Shown: piece by piece, positions 25,202 to 34,097 of the stretch
Position numbering within the stretch: position 1 is the first letter of the stretch
Layout: each line of letters starts with the position of its first letter
Origin: an uncultured Agrobacterium sp.
Lineage (GTDB): Bacteria; Pseudomonadota; Alphaproteobacteria; Rhizobiales; Rhizobiaceae
Reading direction: 5' to 3'
Assembly (NCBI GenBank): GCA_913777615.1
Contig: CAJYTK010000006.1
Span: forward strand, 176,252-240,251
Length of the DNA: 64,000 nt
The notes under the pieces: generated by a model
The model's input: only the letters and a program-made list of their open reading frames with translations
What the model was told of the DNA's origin: nothing
The model's database searches: none
Program-made: the position numbers and the translations under genes

Positions 25202-25961
25202 TGACCAACTCCTTGTCTGCGGCCATGGCCTCTTCGCGCATCAGGTCCCAGAGCTGCTTTTGCTTCTCTTCCAGCACGGGATCGCCAAGATGGCGGTCGG
25301 ACAGCGGGATATCGATATCGACGATTTCGCGGATTTGGCCTGGTCGACGGGAAAGGACGACGACTCGGTGGCCAAGCCGCACTGCCTCGTTTAGATTGTG
25401 GGTCACATAGACGGACGTGAACGGCTGACGTGTCCACAACGCGACAAGGTCATCCATCAAAAGCTCGCGCGTCTGGCTGTCGAGTGCTGAAAGCGGCTCG
25501 TCCATCAGCATCACCGCGGGACGGACTGCCAGTGCCCGGCTGATCGCGACACGCTGGCGCATGCCGCCCGAAAGTTGCTTGGGAAGCGCCGTGCGGAAAT
25601 CCGTCAGGCGGGTACGGTCAAGAACGTCTGTGACGATCTCGTCCATTTCGAGCCGACTGAGCTTGTGATCTTCGAGCACAAGCCGGATATTGCCTTCTAC
25701 AGTGCGCCAGGGCAGCAGGGCGAAATGCTGGAAGACGTAGGTGAGGGGATTGAGTGAGCCGGGTGGAGGATTCCCGATCTGCAGCACCTCGCCTGAACTT
25801 GGTCGTTCAAGGCCGCCGAGAAACCGAAGCAATGTCGATTTGCCACAACCGGATGGCCCGATCAGACAGATGATCTGCCCTTGCGGAATATTGAGTGAAA
25901 TATCTTTCAGAACCTCTACGGCTCCGTAGAAATGGCTGATGTTCTTCAGCTTCAGATCCAT
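25194..25961 (-). CDS. ABC importer ATP-binding protein (SsuB/TauB type)
   Basis: A 255-residue ATPase. Walker A is GPSGCGKST, the signature 'LSGGMRQRVAISRALAVRP', Walker B 'VMLMDEPLSALD' and the switch His is in 'SVYVTHNLNEAV'. It energises the permease encoded next, with which it overlaps. The gene order binding protein, ATPase, permease is standard for this importer class. Confidence 0.92.
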   Translation of the reverse strand: MDLKLKNISHFYGAVEVLKDISLNIPQGQIICLIGPSGCGKSTLLRFLGGLERPSSGEVLQIGNPPPGSLNPLTYVFQHFALLPWRTVEGNIRLVLEDHKLSRLEMDEIVTDVLDRTRLTDFRTALPKQLSGGMRQRVAISRALAVRPAVMLMDEPLSALDSQTRELLMDDLVALWTRQPFTSVYVTHNLNEAVRLGHRVVVLSRRPGQIREIVDIDIPLSDRHLGDPVLEEKQKQLWDLMREEAMAADKELVNV

Positions 25962-26010
25962 GGTTCCTCCATGCGAAGGCCGTTAGGCCTCCGCGATAAT
26001 AACTGGCTGA

Positions 26011-27033
26011 TCAAATGGTTTTTACGTAGGACGTCTCGAACAGCTGTTCGTTCGTAATTGCGTCCTTGACCATGCCTTCTGCCTTGAACCATTCGAGCTG
26101 CTCGACACAGCTGCCAAGCGACAGTGCCAACCCTGCATTGATGCGCATGGCGCCATCGATCAGATTCTGCTTGGCAGCGTCGAACGGGCTATCGCTTTCG
26201 ACATATTTGTGGACGATTTTCGCCAGAGCGTCGCGTTCCGCATCGTCAGCCGTGTTGTCTACGAAGGCGGCGTTGTAATCGTCAATTGCGCGTGAATAGG
26301 CTTTGACGAACGCTGCCGTCATCTCGCGTTCACTGGCCGCATTCTTGGTCGAGGTGAAGGCGGTGGTGACCTGATAATCCGGCGCGTAATCCGAAACCAG
26401 ACCGATCTGCTTCGCGGCACCCTCGCGGATCATCTTCTTGGCGACGTTCGGCTGGATCGCCCATGCATCGATCTGACCTGTGGTCAGGGCTCCGACGATG
26501 GCCCCCAGTTTCTGCAACGGGCGCAGTTCGATATCCGACAGCTTGATGTTGTTTGCGATGGCAATCTTGTGCGCCATGAAGTGGAACGAGGAGCCTGCCG
26601 TGGTGATGCCGAAGCTTTTGCCGGACAGCTTGGACGGGTCAGTGAGACCCGCCTCATAGGCTTTGTTCGATGCAAGTATAATTGCGCCGGTGACGCCCTT
26701 CTCCTCGGTCAATGCGCCGCCGATAACCTTGATGGCGTCTTTCTGGGCAAGACTGATGAGACCACCGCTCATTGAGGTTACACCGAAGTCAGCATCACCG
26801 GAGGCGATCGCGACGGCCATCGGTTGAGCGGCTTCGAAGAACTTCAGCTGTATATCCAGTCCAGCTTCCTTGTAATAGCCGCGCTCGAAAGCAATGAAGC
26901 TTGGCGCATGGCTGGCAAGGTGAAGCACTGCAAGATTGCGGGTTGCAGCGCGTGCGGGCAGACCGAAAGCCGCAGCGCTGCCGAGTGCGCCCATGCCGAT
27001 AAGCGCCTGACGGCGGCTCAAAAATATATTCAT
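26011..27033 (-). CDS. NMT1/SsuA-type ABC substrate-binding protein
   Basis: 340 residues. The start at 27033 (AGGAGAAAC upstream) gives 'MNIFLSRRQALIGMGALGS', a signal with a Tat-like 'SRRQALIG' and cleavage after 'LPARA'. The mature part has the family's 'HLASHAPSFIAFERGYYKEAGLDIQLKFF', 'DADFGVTSMSGGLI' and 'KSFGITTAGSSFHFMAHKIA'. A longer open frame to 27162 is rejected because it adds an unrelated N-terminus before the leader. It captures the periplasmic substrate for the adjacent permease and ATPase. The substrate is unknown, but the neighbourhood (hydrolase, dehydrogenases, AroE-like enzyme) suggests an organic acid or cyclic compound. Confidence 0.88.
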   Translation of the reverse strand: MNIFLSRRQALIGMGALGSAAAFGLPARAATRNLAVLHLASHAPSFIAFERGYYKEAGLDIQLKFFEAAQPMAVAIASGDADFGVTSMSGGLISLAQKDAIKVIGGALTEEKGVTGAIILASNKAYEAGLTDPSKLSGKSFGITTAGSSFHFMAHKIAIANNIKLSDIELRPLQKLGAIVGALTTGQIDAWAIQPNVAKKMIREGAAKQIGLVSDYAPDYQVTTAFTSTKNAASEREMTAAFVKAYSRAIDDYNAAFVDNTADDAERDALAKIVHKYVESDSPFDAAKQNLIDGAMRINAGLALSLGSCVEQLEWFKAEGMVKDAITNEQLFETSYVKTI

Positions 27034-27162
27034 TCTGTTTCTCCTCCCAAAGATGACGTGTCCGAGACGCCATTCGCTCTTATTGCCACCGGCTGAAAAG
27101 CAAGACAACGAACAATGATTATGTCTCCCATGCCCTTGAGGCATGCGGATGGTTGTTTTCAA

Positions 27163-28113
27163 TCAGGCGAGCGGCGGCAGGTCGGCCAATCTGCGAGACA
27201 GAATTTCAGTGAGTTTGCGCAGATTGGCGGAATGCGAGCGGCGGCGGTTCCATAGAACCGATATCGAGAATTGTGGGGCGTCTTCGATGGGCCGAACGAC
27301 GAGGTTGCTGCCGACGGGTCCGAGCGTGGTGACGTAGTCAACCAGCACGATGCCCATTGCTTCATTCGCTAGCGCCAGTGCGGTGTCCGAAAATCGCGCA
27401 ACAGCACGCGTATTGACTTTCAATTTCTCGCGATTGAGAAATCGATCGACGACTGTCTGATGAGCGCCGCCTGGGGCAAAAGCTATAAAATCCATATCCG
27501 CCAGATCGGCCGCTCGTATGACAGGCGTCATTGCAAGGCTATGATCCTTGTGAATGACCGCGACCAGATCGACCCGCCCCACGTGCTCGATAGCAATGAG
27601 CGGATGATCTGGCGTGGCGATCGTCACAACCGCTTCTCCGCGTCCGGTAATCAGGTATTCCTCGATCTGGTCTACCGGAAGTACGTCGAAGAAAAGCTCG
27701 ATACCGGGCACCTCGACGGACAATGTTCTTAGAGCCTGTGGCACCAGCGCGCGCGCCACACTGGCTGTCGATCCAACCCGGAATACAGCCGTTTCACCGC
27801 GTGCGATGCGGCCTATCTGGGTGCCGACGCCCGTCAGTTGCCGTATCAGCGGGTCGATCTCGGCATAAATCTCAAGTGCTTCGGATGTAGGGACAAGACC
27901 GTTGCGGTCGCGTGTGAAAAGCGCAATGCCAAGCAGGTCTTCGATTCGACGGATCGTACGGCTCAGCGCTGGTTGAGAGACATTAAGAACCTTTGAGGCA
28001 CCAGTGATGGAGCGCGCCTGCATGACCGCATGGAAAACCTCCATCTGCCGAAGGCTGAGGAGACCGTCATCAGGCCGTTGGGCCATCGAAGTTTCATAAT
28101 TGTCCTGGGACAT
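27163..28113 (-). CDS. LysR-family regulator
   Basis: 316 residues. The winged helix-turn-helix reads 'LSLRQMEVFHAVMQARSITGASKVLNVSQPALSRTIRRIEDLLGIALF', followed by an effector domain ('VFRVGSTASVARALVPQALRTL', 'GRGEAVVTIATPDHPL'). The open frame extends to 28449, but the ATG at 28113 gives the family N-terminus. It overlaps the 3' end of the hydrolase gene by 20 bp, so it may be expressed from that transcript. It probably controls the importer genes downstream. Confidence 0.87.
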   Translation of the reverse strand: MSQDNYETSMAQRPDDGLLSLRQMEVFHAVMQARSITGASKVLNVSQPALSRTIRRIEDLLGIALFTRDRNGLVPTSEALEIYAEIDPLIRQLTGVGTQIGRIARGETAVFRVGSTASVARALVPQALRTLSVEVPGIELFFDVLPVDQIEEYLITGRGEAVVTIATPDHPLIAIEHVGRVDLVAVIHKDHSLAMTPVIRAADLADMDFIAFAPGGAHQTVVDRFLNREKLKVNTRAVARFSDTALALANEAMGIVLVDYVTTLGPVGSNLVVRPIEDAPQFSISVLWNRRRSHSANLRKLTEILSRRLADLPPLA

Positions 28114-29011
28114 CGATCGCCTTTTCAAGGAATGGCAGGAGATCTTCGAGCATTTCGCTGGCGGCGGTCTCCGGCAGCAGATGACCACCACCAATGCCCT
28201 TCCCTTGAACCTTAGATGACCAGTCTGCCCATATATCGAGTGGTTCGCGACCGCCGCCATAGAGCCTATCCTTCTCCCAGAATAAAAGGACAGGTACCTG
28301 GATTTTGCGGTCTGACATGCGATCAGCAAGATCGTCAGTTTCGTCTGTTGCGGCACCAGCCCGATAATCCTCACACATGGCGTGGCGAACATCGGGATTG
28401 TCGAATGCGAACCTGTAGTCTTCCAACGCCAGTGGATCGATCCGTTCAATATTCTCAGCCATTTTGCCGAGCGTGAGATCGATGAGAAAACGCGGATCCG
28501 CGGCCATCAGTTTTTCGGGTAGAGGCGCGGGCTGGGCCATCATGAACCAGTGCCATGCTCCCATGCCGAAGGCTTTGCTGACACCTTCCCACGTTTCCGG
28601 TGTGGGGACGACGGTGACCGAGACGAGTGCCGTGATCGTTTCTGGAAAATCAAGCGCCATGCGATAGGCAACCCTGCCCCCACGGTCGTGACCAACGACA
28701 GCATACCGGAGATGTCCTAGCGCCAGCATCATTTCTCCCAGGCTTTTCGCCATGCGACGTTTGGAACCCATTCCTTGCCAGTTGCCAGTGACGCGGCTTT
28801 CACCATAGCCCGGGAGGTCTGGAACAACGACGGTATAGTTTTCGGCAAGTACCGGCGCGATCCGGTGCCATGCCGAGCGGGTTTGCGGATAGCCGTGCAA
28901 AAGCAGGATCACGGGACCGCTGCCGGCTGTCAGAACGGCGAAACTGATGTCGGGCGTTTCGATGCGATTTTCTTCAAAGCCTGGAAACAGCTCGTTGGCG
29001 CGTCTATACAT
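28094..29011 (-). CDS. Alpha/beta hydrolase (haloacetate dehalogenase/epoxide hydrolase-like)
   Basis: A 305-residue hydrolase. The oxyanion-hole motif is in 'VILLLHGYPQTRSAWHRIAPVL', the nucleophile elbow is 'AVVGHDRGGRVAYRMAL' (GHDRGG, with Asp as nucleophile), and the base His is in 'IGGGHLLPETAASEM'. An Asp nucleophile with 'DRGGRVAYRMALDFPE' is typical of fluoroacetate dehalogenases and epoxide hydrolases rather than esterases. It follows a LysR gene by 16 bp. The substrate is not deducible. Confidence 0.85.
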   Translation of the reverse strand: MYRRANELFPGFEENRIETPDISFAVLTAGSGPVILLLHGYPQTRSAWHRIAPVLAENYTVVVPDLPGYGESRVTGNWQGMGSKRRMAKSLGEMMLALGHLRYAVVGHDRGGRVAYRMALDFPETITALVSVTVVPTPETWEGVSKAFGMGAWHWFMMAQPAPLPEKLMAADPRFLIDLTLGKMAENIERIDPLALEDYRFAFDNPDVRHAMCEDYRAGAATDETDDLADRMSDRKIQVPVLLFWEKDRLYGGGREPLDIWADWSSKVQGKGIGGGHLLPETAASEMLEDLLPFLEKAIDVPGQL

Positions 29012-29027
29012 TGATTAACTGTACCTT

Positions 29028-29948
29028 TTAAGCGTGTGAGGTCACTGCGGCTATGTTCCTCAGCGCCTCGATCAGTCTGTCTACGCCCTTCTGTCGCGGG
29101 CGAAGATGGCAGATATGGACGTAGGCGGAAACGCTGACGCTTTTCTCGATCGGTATTGCCACGAGCCCGTTTGCTTCGCAATCGATAGCGGAAAATGCGT
29201 CGAGTATCGTGATGCCAATGCGTTCTGTGACGAATGATAGTGCGGCCTCGACAAAATGCACATAGACCGCCGTGTTTCTCGATATGCCCCAACGCCGAAA
29301 GGTCTCGTCAATCAGAAGACCATGTGTGGTGGTGGTTCCGAAAGAGATCAGCGGTTCACCAGCAAGCGCCAGCGGCGTTACTGATTTACAGCCAGCCAGC
29401 GCGTGATCATTCGGGAGGACACAGACGAGACCGGCGCTGGCTATTTTCGCCGTTTCTATCACCGGATCGTTGACCTCTGCGATCGTTGCAACACAGGCAC
29501 CCTGGCCGAACAGCAGGTAGTCGCGAACATCGCGCTGCGATAGTGAGTCACTGTAGTAGGTGCCCGCAGCCCCTTCCAGTTGCAGGCGTCTCAATGCCTT
29601 CGGAACCAATCGCATGCCAAGACTTGGCGTCGAGCCGAACCGAAAGACAGAGGCGTCGCCTCGAGCAATCGAGTAGATGACATCAGACAGCATTTCGGAT
29701 TGCTGGTGGACGCGCTCGACCTCGGTAAAGATCAGTTCCGCTTCCTGAGTCGGCACCAGTCGGCCGGAAATGCGTGCAAATAGCGCGATACCAAGTTGGT
29801 CTTCGAGACGCTTGATGGCAATCGACAGGCTCGGCTGCGAAACACCAAGGTGACGGGCTGCTGCCGTCAACGAATGCGTCGCCATGATCGTGCGAAAAAT
29901 TTCGATCTGCCGCTCTCTGAGTTTGGGATTTGGCATCCGTGCTCGCAT
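29028..29948 (-). CDS. LysR-family regulator
   Basis: 306 residues. The helix-turn-helix region is 'REIQIFRTIMATHSLTAAARHLGVSQPSLSIAIKRLEDQLGIALF'-like, followed by the effector domain ('VFRFGSTPSLGMRLVPKALRRL'). It has the same architecture as the LysR encoded at 27163-28113, and the two are probably paralogues. It is divergent from the AroE-like gene, with two direct AAGTTATA repeats in the 98-bp gap. It most likely controls the AroE-like/FAD pair and possibly the hydrolase. Confidence 0.88.
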   Translation of the reverse strand: MRARMPNPKLRERQIEIFRTIMATHSLTAAARHLGVSQPSLSIAIKRLEDQLGIALFARISGRLVPTQEAELIFTEVERVHQQSEMLSDVIYSIARGDASVFRFGSTPSLGMRLVPKALRRLQLEGAAGTYYSDSLSQRDVRDYLLFGQGACVATIAEVNDPVIETAKIASAGLVCVLPNDHALAGCKSVTPLALAGEPLISFGTTTTHGLLIDETFRRWGISRNTAVYVHFVEAALSFVTERIGITILDAFSAIDCEANGLVAIPIEKSVSVSAYVHICHLRPRQKGVDRLIEALRNIAAVTSHA

Positions 29949-29963
29949 TGCTTCTATAAATCC

Positions 29964-29990
29964 AAGTTATAGGATGGGTTTAAAGTTATA
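29964..29990. promoter_or_regulatory. Two direct repeats AAGTTATA in a divergent promoter
   Basis: AAGTTATA at 29964-29971 and 29983-29990, 19 bp apart, between the LysR gene and the AroE-like gene. The spacing and A/T-rich composition suit LysR-type binding sites or overlapping promoters. The regulator link is by position only. Confidence 0.4.
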
Positions 29991-30046
29991 TTGGCGTCAA
30001 TAGGCAATGGTCTCATATCGTCGCTCCGAAATTGGGAGGGAGCTTT

Positions 30047-30865
30047 GTGATCGGAAGCGAAACACGGGTGGTGGCGATCATCGGATCACCCATTGTCCAA
30101 GTGAAATCGCCGGGTAATTTCAACCGATATTTTGCCGATGAGGGTGTGGATAGGGTAATGATCCCCATCGATCTCGCCCCGGAGCGCGTTGCCGATTTCG
30201 TTACGACGGTGCGTGGCTGGCAGAATATGGATGGCTTCGTCGTCACCATTCCGCACAAGGCAGCAGTCGCCGCGCTGGTCGATGAGCTCAGTGCAACAGC
30301 GCAGTTTCTCGGTGTTGCGAATGTGGTGAGGCGTCACCCGAATGGACGGCTTTCTGGCGACATGACCGACGGCGAGGGTTTCCTCACAGCCTTAAGGGCG
30401 CAGGGTTTCGCTTCCAATGGCAAAGTCGTGCTGGTGGTCGGAGCAGGAGCTGCTGGCAGTGCGATTAGCTACACGCTTGCACGCGAAGGCGTTTCGCATC
30501 TGTTTATTTCCGATCGCGACAAGGCTCGTGGCGCCAGTCTCTGTGCTCGTCTGTCCAGCGCTTTCCCAGCCGTTTCTATTTTGGCAGGAGCAGTACCCCA
30601 GCGCGCCTTCGATCTTATCGTCAACGCGTCTTCGTCGGGTATGCAGCATGACGATCCACTGCCGGTACCTTACTCAACGCTGGCATTGGTGCCACCAGAA
30701 GGTCTGGTGGCTGATGTCGTGACGAGCCCGAAAATGACGCCGATGCTCACACTTGCGAAAGCTCGGCTGCTGAAAATTCAGACGGGTGAGGAAATGGCCA
30801 AATCTCAACTTTTTGCGCTTGGAAAAGTGATGGGCATATTCGGTGGAGTGCCAACTGATGTCTAA
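30047..30865 (+). CDS. Shikimate dehydrogenase-like protein (AroE family)
   Basis: 272 residues from GTG 30047 with GGGAGGG upstream. The substrate domain has 'VVAIIGSPIVQVKSPGNFNRYF' in place of the usual SPxxHN, then 'GFVVTIPHKAAVAALVDE' with the catalytic Lys, and the NADP fold 'KVVLVVGAGAAGSAISYTL'. The usual 'S-x-S-P-x-x-H-N' becomes 'VKSPGNFNRYF', so the canonical shikimate-binding Ser/His pair is partly lost. That argues for a catabolic relative (YdiB- or quinate-dehydrogenase-like) rather than the biosynthetic enzyme. It overlaps the FAD oxidoreductase by 8 bp. Confidence 0.82.
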   Translation: MIGSETRVVAIIGSPIVQVKSPGNFNRYFADEGVDRVMIPIDLAPERVADFVTTVRGWQNMDGFVVTIPHKAAVAALVDELSATAQFLGVANVVRRHPNGRLSGDMTDGEGFLTALRAQGFASNGKVVLVVGAGAAGSAISYTLAREGVSHLFISDRDKARGASLCARLSSAFPAVSILAGAVPQRAFDLIVNASSSGMQHDDPLPVPYSTLALVPPEGLVADVVTSPKMTPMLTLAKARLLKIQTGEEMAKSQLFALGKVMGIFGGVPTDV

Positions 30866-32123
30866 AGCCCGAGGTGGACGATACGACGTCGTGGTCGTTG
30901 GAGGTGGCGCGGCCGGAATGAGCGCGGCTGTAGCTGCTACCCGCATGGGTGCGAAAGTCGCACTCATCGAGCGATACGGTTTCCTGGGCGGAGCGGCTGC
31001 CAATTCGTTGGTTTTAGCCTACTGCGGCTTCTTCCTGAAAGGTCCTGAGCCTGTTTTTGCAGTTGGAGGAATCGGTGTCGAACTGCTGGCTATGCTTGCG
31101 AAGATTGGCCAGGATATCGCTCCGATACGATCTAGCAGCGGCAACTGGATTGTCATGCTGGACCCCGAGGCGGTCAAGCTTGCATTCGACCAATTGACCG
31201 ACATGAATGGCCTCGAAACCCTGTTGCACAGTCGCGTCACTGCGGTGTCCACGAAGCCGAGTGGAATTGGCGCCATCACGGTGACTGACCATGCCGGTAG
31301 CTACGGGATCACCGCAGCCGCGTTTGTAGATGCCAGCGGTGAAGCTGCTCTAGCGTCGCATGCGGGACTTGAGATGACGACCGACAGCCGCGCTGGTGAT
31401 CACGTCCAACCCGCGTCAATGCCCGTTCGTATCGGTGGCGTTTCAGCGGGTGTGACATTCGACCGCGAGCAGATGACGCAACTGATCGCCGAGCACAACG
31501 CTTGCTCAGATGTTCCAATTCATCGAACCGACGGCGGCGTCATGTTGCGGCTGCCGACGTCGAACGATTATTGGTGGATGACGATCGATCTTGTGACCGA
31601 TGGTTTGAGCGGTGCCAGTCTGGGCAATGCGGAACGCGAGGCACGACGGCAAGCTTGGCGGAATTTGCAATTGCTCCGGCAGATGCCTGGCTTCGAAAAC
31701 GCGTTCATCTCGGCCACGGGGCCACAGATAGGTATTCGCGAGACACGCCGTCCGCATTCGCGTAACGATTTGACCGCTACCGCTTTACGCGAAGGTGACC
31801 GTCGCGAAGATGGCATCGGGCGTGCTGCATGGCCCATGGAGGTTCACGAGGCACCCGGTCGGGCACATTTCGTCGATCTTGGCGGCGACGGCTTTGCTGA
31901 TATACCAATGGGAGCCATCCAAGCTGTCGGTGCGGATAATCTGTTCCTCGCGGGTAGGGTCGCTGGCGCAGATGCTGCTGCCTATGGTTCTTTGAGAGTC
32001 ATGGGTACAGCCTTTGTCACCGGTCAAGCAGCTGGAATTGCGGCCGCCTTGAGTGCTTCATCAGCGTCCGTTTCGGCTTACAGCGTCAGAAAGCATCTTT
32101 GTTTTCAAAATGCGATAATTTGA
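30858..32123 (+). CDS. FAD-dependent oxidoreductase (FAD_oxidored family)
   Basis: 421 residues. The N-terminus has the dinucleotide fold 'YDVVVVGGGAAGMSAAVAATRMGAKVALIERYGFLGGAAANSL'; the trailing 'FLGG' is characteristic of the PF12831 group. The second motif is 'AAAFVDASGEAALASHAG' and the C-terminal FAD motif is 'NLFLAGRVAGADAAAYGSLRVMGTAFVTGQAAG'. The ATG at 30858 (GGTGGAG upstream) is chosen over a GTG at 30843. It is co-transcribed with the AroE-like gene and probably oxidises or desaturates the same intermediate. The closest functional guess is a dehydrogenase of a cyclic acid, which is inference only. Confidence 0.85.
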   Translation: MSKARGGRYDVVVVGGGAAGMSAAVAATRMGAKVALIERYGFLGGAAANSLVLAYCGFFLKGPEPVFAVGGIGVELLAMLAKIGQDIAPIRSSSGNWIVMLDPEAVKLAFDQLTDMNGLETLLHSRVTAVSTKPSGIGAITVTDHAGSYGITAAAFVDASGEAALASHAGLEMTTDSRAGDHVQPASMPVRIGGVSAGVTFDREQMTQLIAEHNACSDVPIHRTDGGVMLRLPTSNDYWWMTIDLVTDGLSGASLGNAEREARRQAWRNLQLLRQMPGFENAFISATGPQIGIRETRRPHSRNDLTATALREGDRREDGIGRAAWPMEVHEAPGRAHFVDLGGDGFADIPMGAIQAVGADNLFLAGRVAGADAAAYGSLRVMGTAFVTGQAAGIAAALSASSASVSAYSVRKHLCFQNAII

Positions 32124-32761
32124 AAGCCTGAAGAGCGAACAATGCGATCTGAGAAAAAAGTTGCGTCACTTTGGACCGATTCGGTCCAGCGAAACGCATC
32201 TCTTCTATAGCGTTGCCGAAGCGGGATTGATATCTGCAACACGCGCTATACCATCTATTGGCGTAAGACGAACTGTCGGCCCGTGGATAAGCAATTTCAG
32301 CGTGTTAGCTCCATTCCAATGGCAGGGCCGACGGTCCTGATCCTTTCAAGAGCAAAAGCCAATACTGATGCCCGCTGAATTTGAAGCTGGACGAGAAGCA
32401 GATACAACAGAGCCTATTGGTCCAGAGCTCACTCAATCGCAACAGCGTCAGGTAAGATCCAGCTTCCGTCGACTACATTGATGTGTGTCCTAGCCCCACA
32501 TCCAGTTCAACAAACTCGCTCTGATGGTACATCCGTACAAGCTTGTCATGACGTATGCGGAACTGGCTTCGCCTTTTCAGGCCGGTTGCCGGGTCGATTT
32601 TCAGGGCCGTATCGTAGTAGACCGCGCCGTTCGCTATTGCCCGCAGGAACAGGGGATCTGGTCTTCGGTCATCTCCGGCTCCTCCGAACAGCCGCGAATG
32701 GTCCAGAAAACATGCAGATCTACATCCGCTAAATTCTCAGGAAGCGTGGGAATCAGAGGCT
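32124..32761. other. Long intergenic stretch, no gene recognised
   Basis: About 640 bases between the FAD oxidoreductase and the small membrane protein gene. It holds a 17-base palindrome TGGACCGATTCGGTCCA at 32172-32188 and motif copy H at 32329-32354. Open frames of 84-86 codons near 32478-32784 lack ribosome binding sites and family features. Confidence 0.5.
32329..32354 (+). repeat. Dispersed T-arm-like intergenic motif, copy H
   Basis: GACGGTCCTGATCCTTTCAA followed by GAGCA. It aligns with copy A over its whole length with a few substitutions and is preceded by a CCATT/AATGG hairpin. Confidence 0.4.
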
Positions 32762-33157
32762 TTACAGACGCGGAACGCTGGTGATCAGTCCCCGGACAAC
32801 GGTATCGTTGTCAGCCTGAATGCGGCATACGGCCTCTAACCGCTGGCCCGGCATACTACGCTCGGCCAGGAATGTCTCGACATTCGGTTTTTCCTCCTCT
32901 GTCGGAGGGCTGCATTTCACCCAGGCATCTTTCAGATAGAACGGGACATCCATGGGATACCCGAGATATCTGCGGCTCTCCTGGTGGTTTTCGACATCAA
33001 CCAGGATCGCTCTGAGACCGCTCTTGTAGGAGATCGAAAATGCCCCTTCAGGCATATCCGGGCGGGTGAAGTAGCCGGCACGGTAGTAGTCCCATACACC
33101 GTAAGCCACATATCCTAGCACAGCGACCGCGATGCCTCGTTTGAGCCAAAACCACAT
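32762..33157 (-). CDS. Small membrane-anchored protein of unknown function
   Basis: 131 residues. Residues about 6-25 form one membrane segment ('KRGIAVAVLGYVAYGVWDYY'), leaving about 105 residues outside, presumably periplasmic, with two cysteines ('VKCSPP' and 'EAVCRIQ') that could pair. I recognise no family. It is the left-most gene of the island that follows, 120 bp from the Abi-like gene. Confidence 0.55.
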   Translation of the reverse strand: MWFWLKRGIAVAVLGYVAYGVWDYYRAGYFTRPDMPEGAFSISYKSGLRAILVDVENHQESRRYLGYPMDVPFYLKDAWVKCSPPTEEEKPNVETFLAERSMPGQRLEAVCRIQADNDTVVRGLITSVPRL

Positions 33158-33279
33158 ACCCGGATCCCCACGCGATCAATCTTGGTCAGTTCTAGTTGCT
33201 GTAGCGACGAAATTCAACGCAGACAGGCGCGACTGACCCATGATTTAAAGGGTCGCAGCACATCGCACCCACTGCCATA

Positions 33280-33924
33280 TCAAGGCTTAGCAGTGATCAC
33301 CGCTGCAACCCGGCTATGTTCGTCGATCCAGCGGGCCGTGTCCGGCGAAATGTAGCTGATCAGCTCGATGATCGATGCGTAGTCTGCAGCAATATTGCGG
33401 TTCAGGATCGGTTCGTGGTGCGCGATCCGGTTACGCAGCCGGCGGAGATCATCAAGCGGCTGAAAGATCTGCGCACGGGTGAGGGGCCCCTCTGACTGGA
33501 AGACCTTGCGGAAGTGCGAGCGCCACAATTGCTCGTAGCGTTTGGCAAGAAGCCCCGTCCAGAACCCCCAGTTCAACTCTGCCACCACGCGCCCGTGATT
33601 CGCGATGCTTCCGTGACGGCCAAGATCGGTGCGTACCTTCAGGAGCATGTCGGGCAGGGGGTATTGCAACGCCGGCCCGGGATTAAGATCAAACCAGGTC
33701 GGGCCAAATGCAGTCTTCAACCGGTCGCCAAGCCCGTTGCGTAAAGTTATCTCAAGCCCTTGCAACGGCGTGTAAAGCGCCTGAGACAATGCGCTGTTCC
33801 AGGCATACAGCTGGAGCCCCAGCACCTTGTCGTTACCGGCAAGGGCGTAGTAAGGTCCCAGCCGTTCGGGGGAGTGGGATGACTCCAGATTCGCGATAAT
33901 CGTCGGCGTATACTCAAAAACCAC
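33280..33924 (-). CDS. Abi-like protein with HEPN motif
   Basis: A 214-residue protein of the Abi-like (AbiD/AbiF, Abi_2) family. 'LGLQLYAWNSALSQALYTPLQGLEITLRNGLGDRL' is the conserved N-terminal part. 'LRRLRNRIAHHEPI' holds the R-x4-H catalytic motif (RNRIAH at 164-169) of HEPN ribonucleases. Family members abort phage infection in lactococci and other bacteria by RNA cleavage. The start is a GTG with AGGAGAT before it. It sits in an island with a second Abi protein and recombinase remnants. Confidence 0.8.
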   Translation of the reverse strand: MVFEYTPTIIANLESSHSPERLGPYYALAGNDKVLGLQLYAWNSALSQALYTPLQGLEITLRNGLGDRLKTAFGPTWFDLNPGPALQYPLPDMLLKVRTDLGRHGSIANHGRVVAELNWGFWTGLLAKRYEQLWRSHFRKVFQSEGPLTRAQIFQPLDDLRRLRNRIAHHEPILNRNIAADYASIIELISYISPDTARWIDEHSRVAAVITAKP

Positions 33925-34097
33925 TTGAATATCTCCTCAATTTATTCCATCTTGTCTTCGTGAGCCTCGGTAGCGCCTCTGCATTGCAAGCGCCCGGGGC
34001 ATTGCTTTTTATGAGCCTGCCACAGCACTGGGCCAGCTGTCTCGTCTGACGGACAGTGAGGTCAACAATCCTTCCTGTCGATTGCGGCCTCGCCCGC

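Noticed and set aside
32478-32784. 84-86-codon open frames in the long gap
   Set aside because: Two overlapping frames with equal lack of support.
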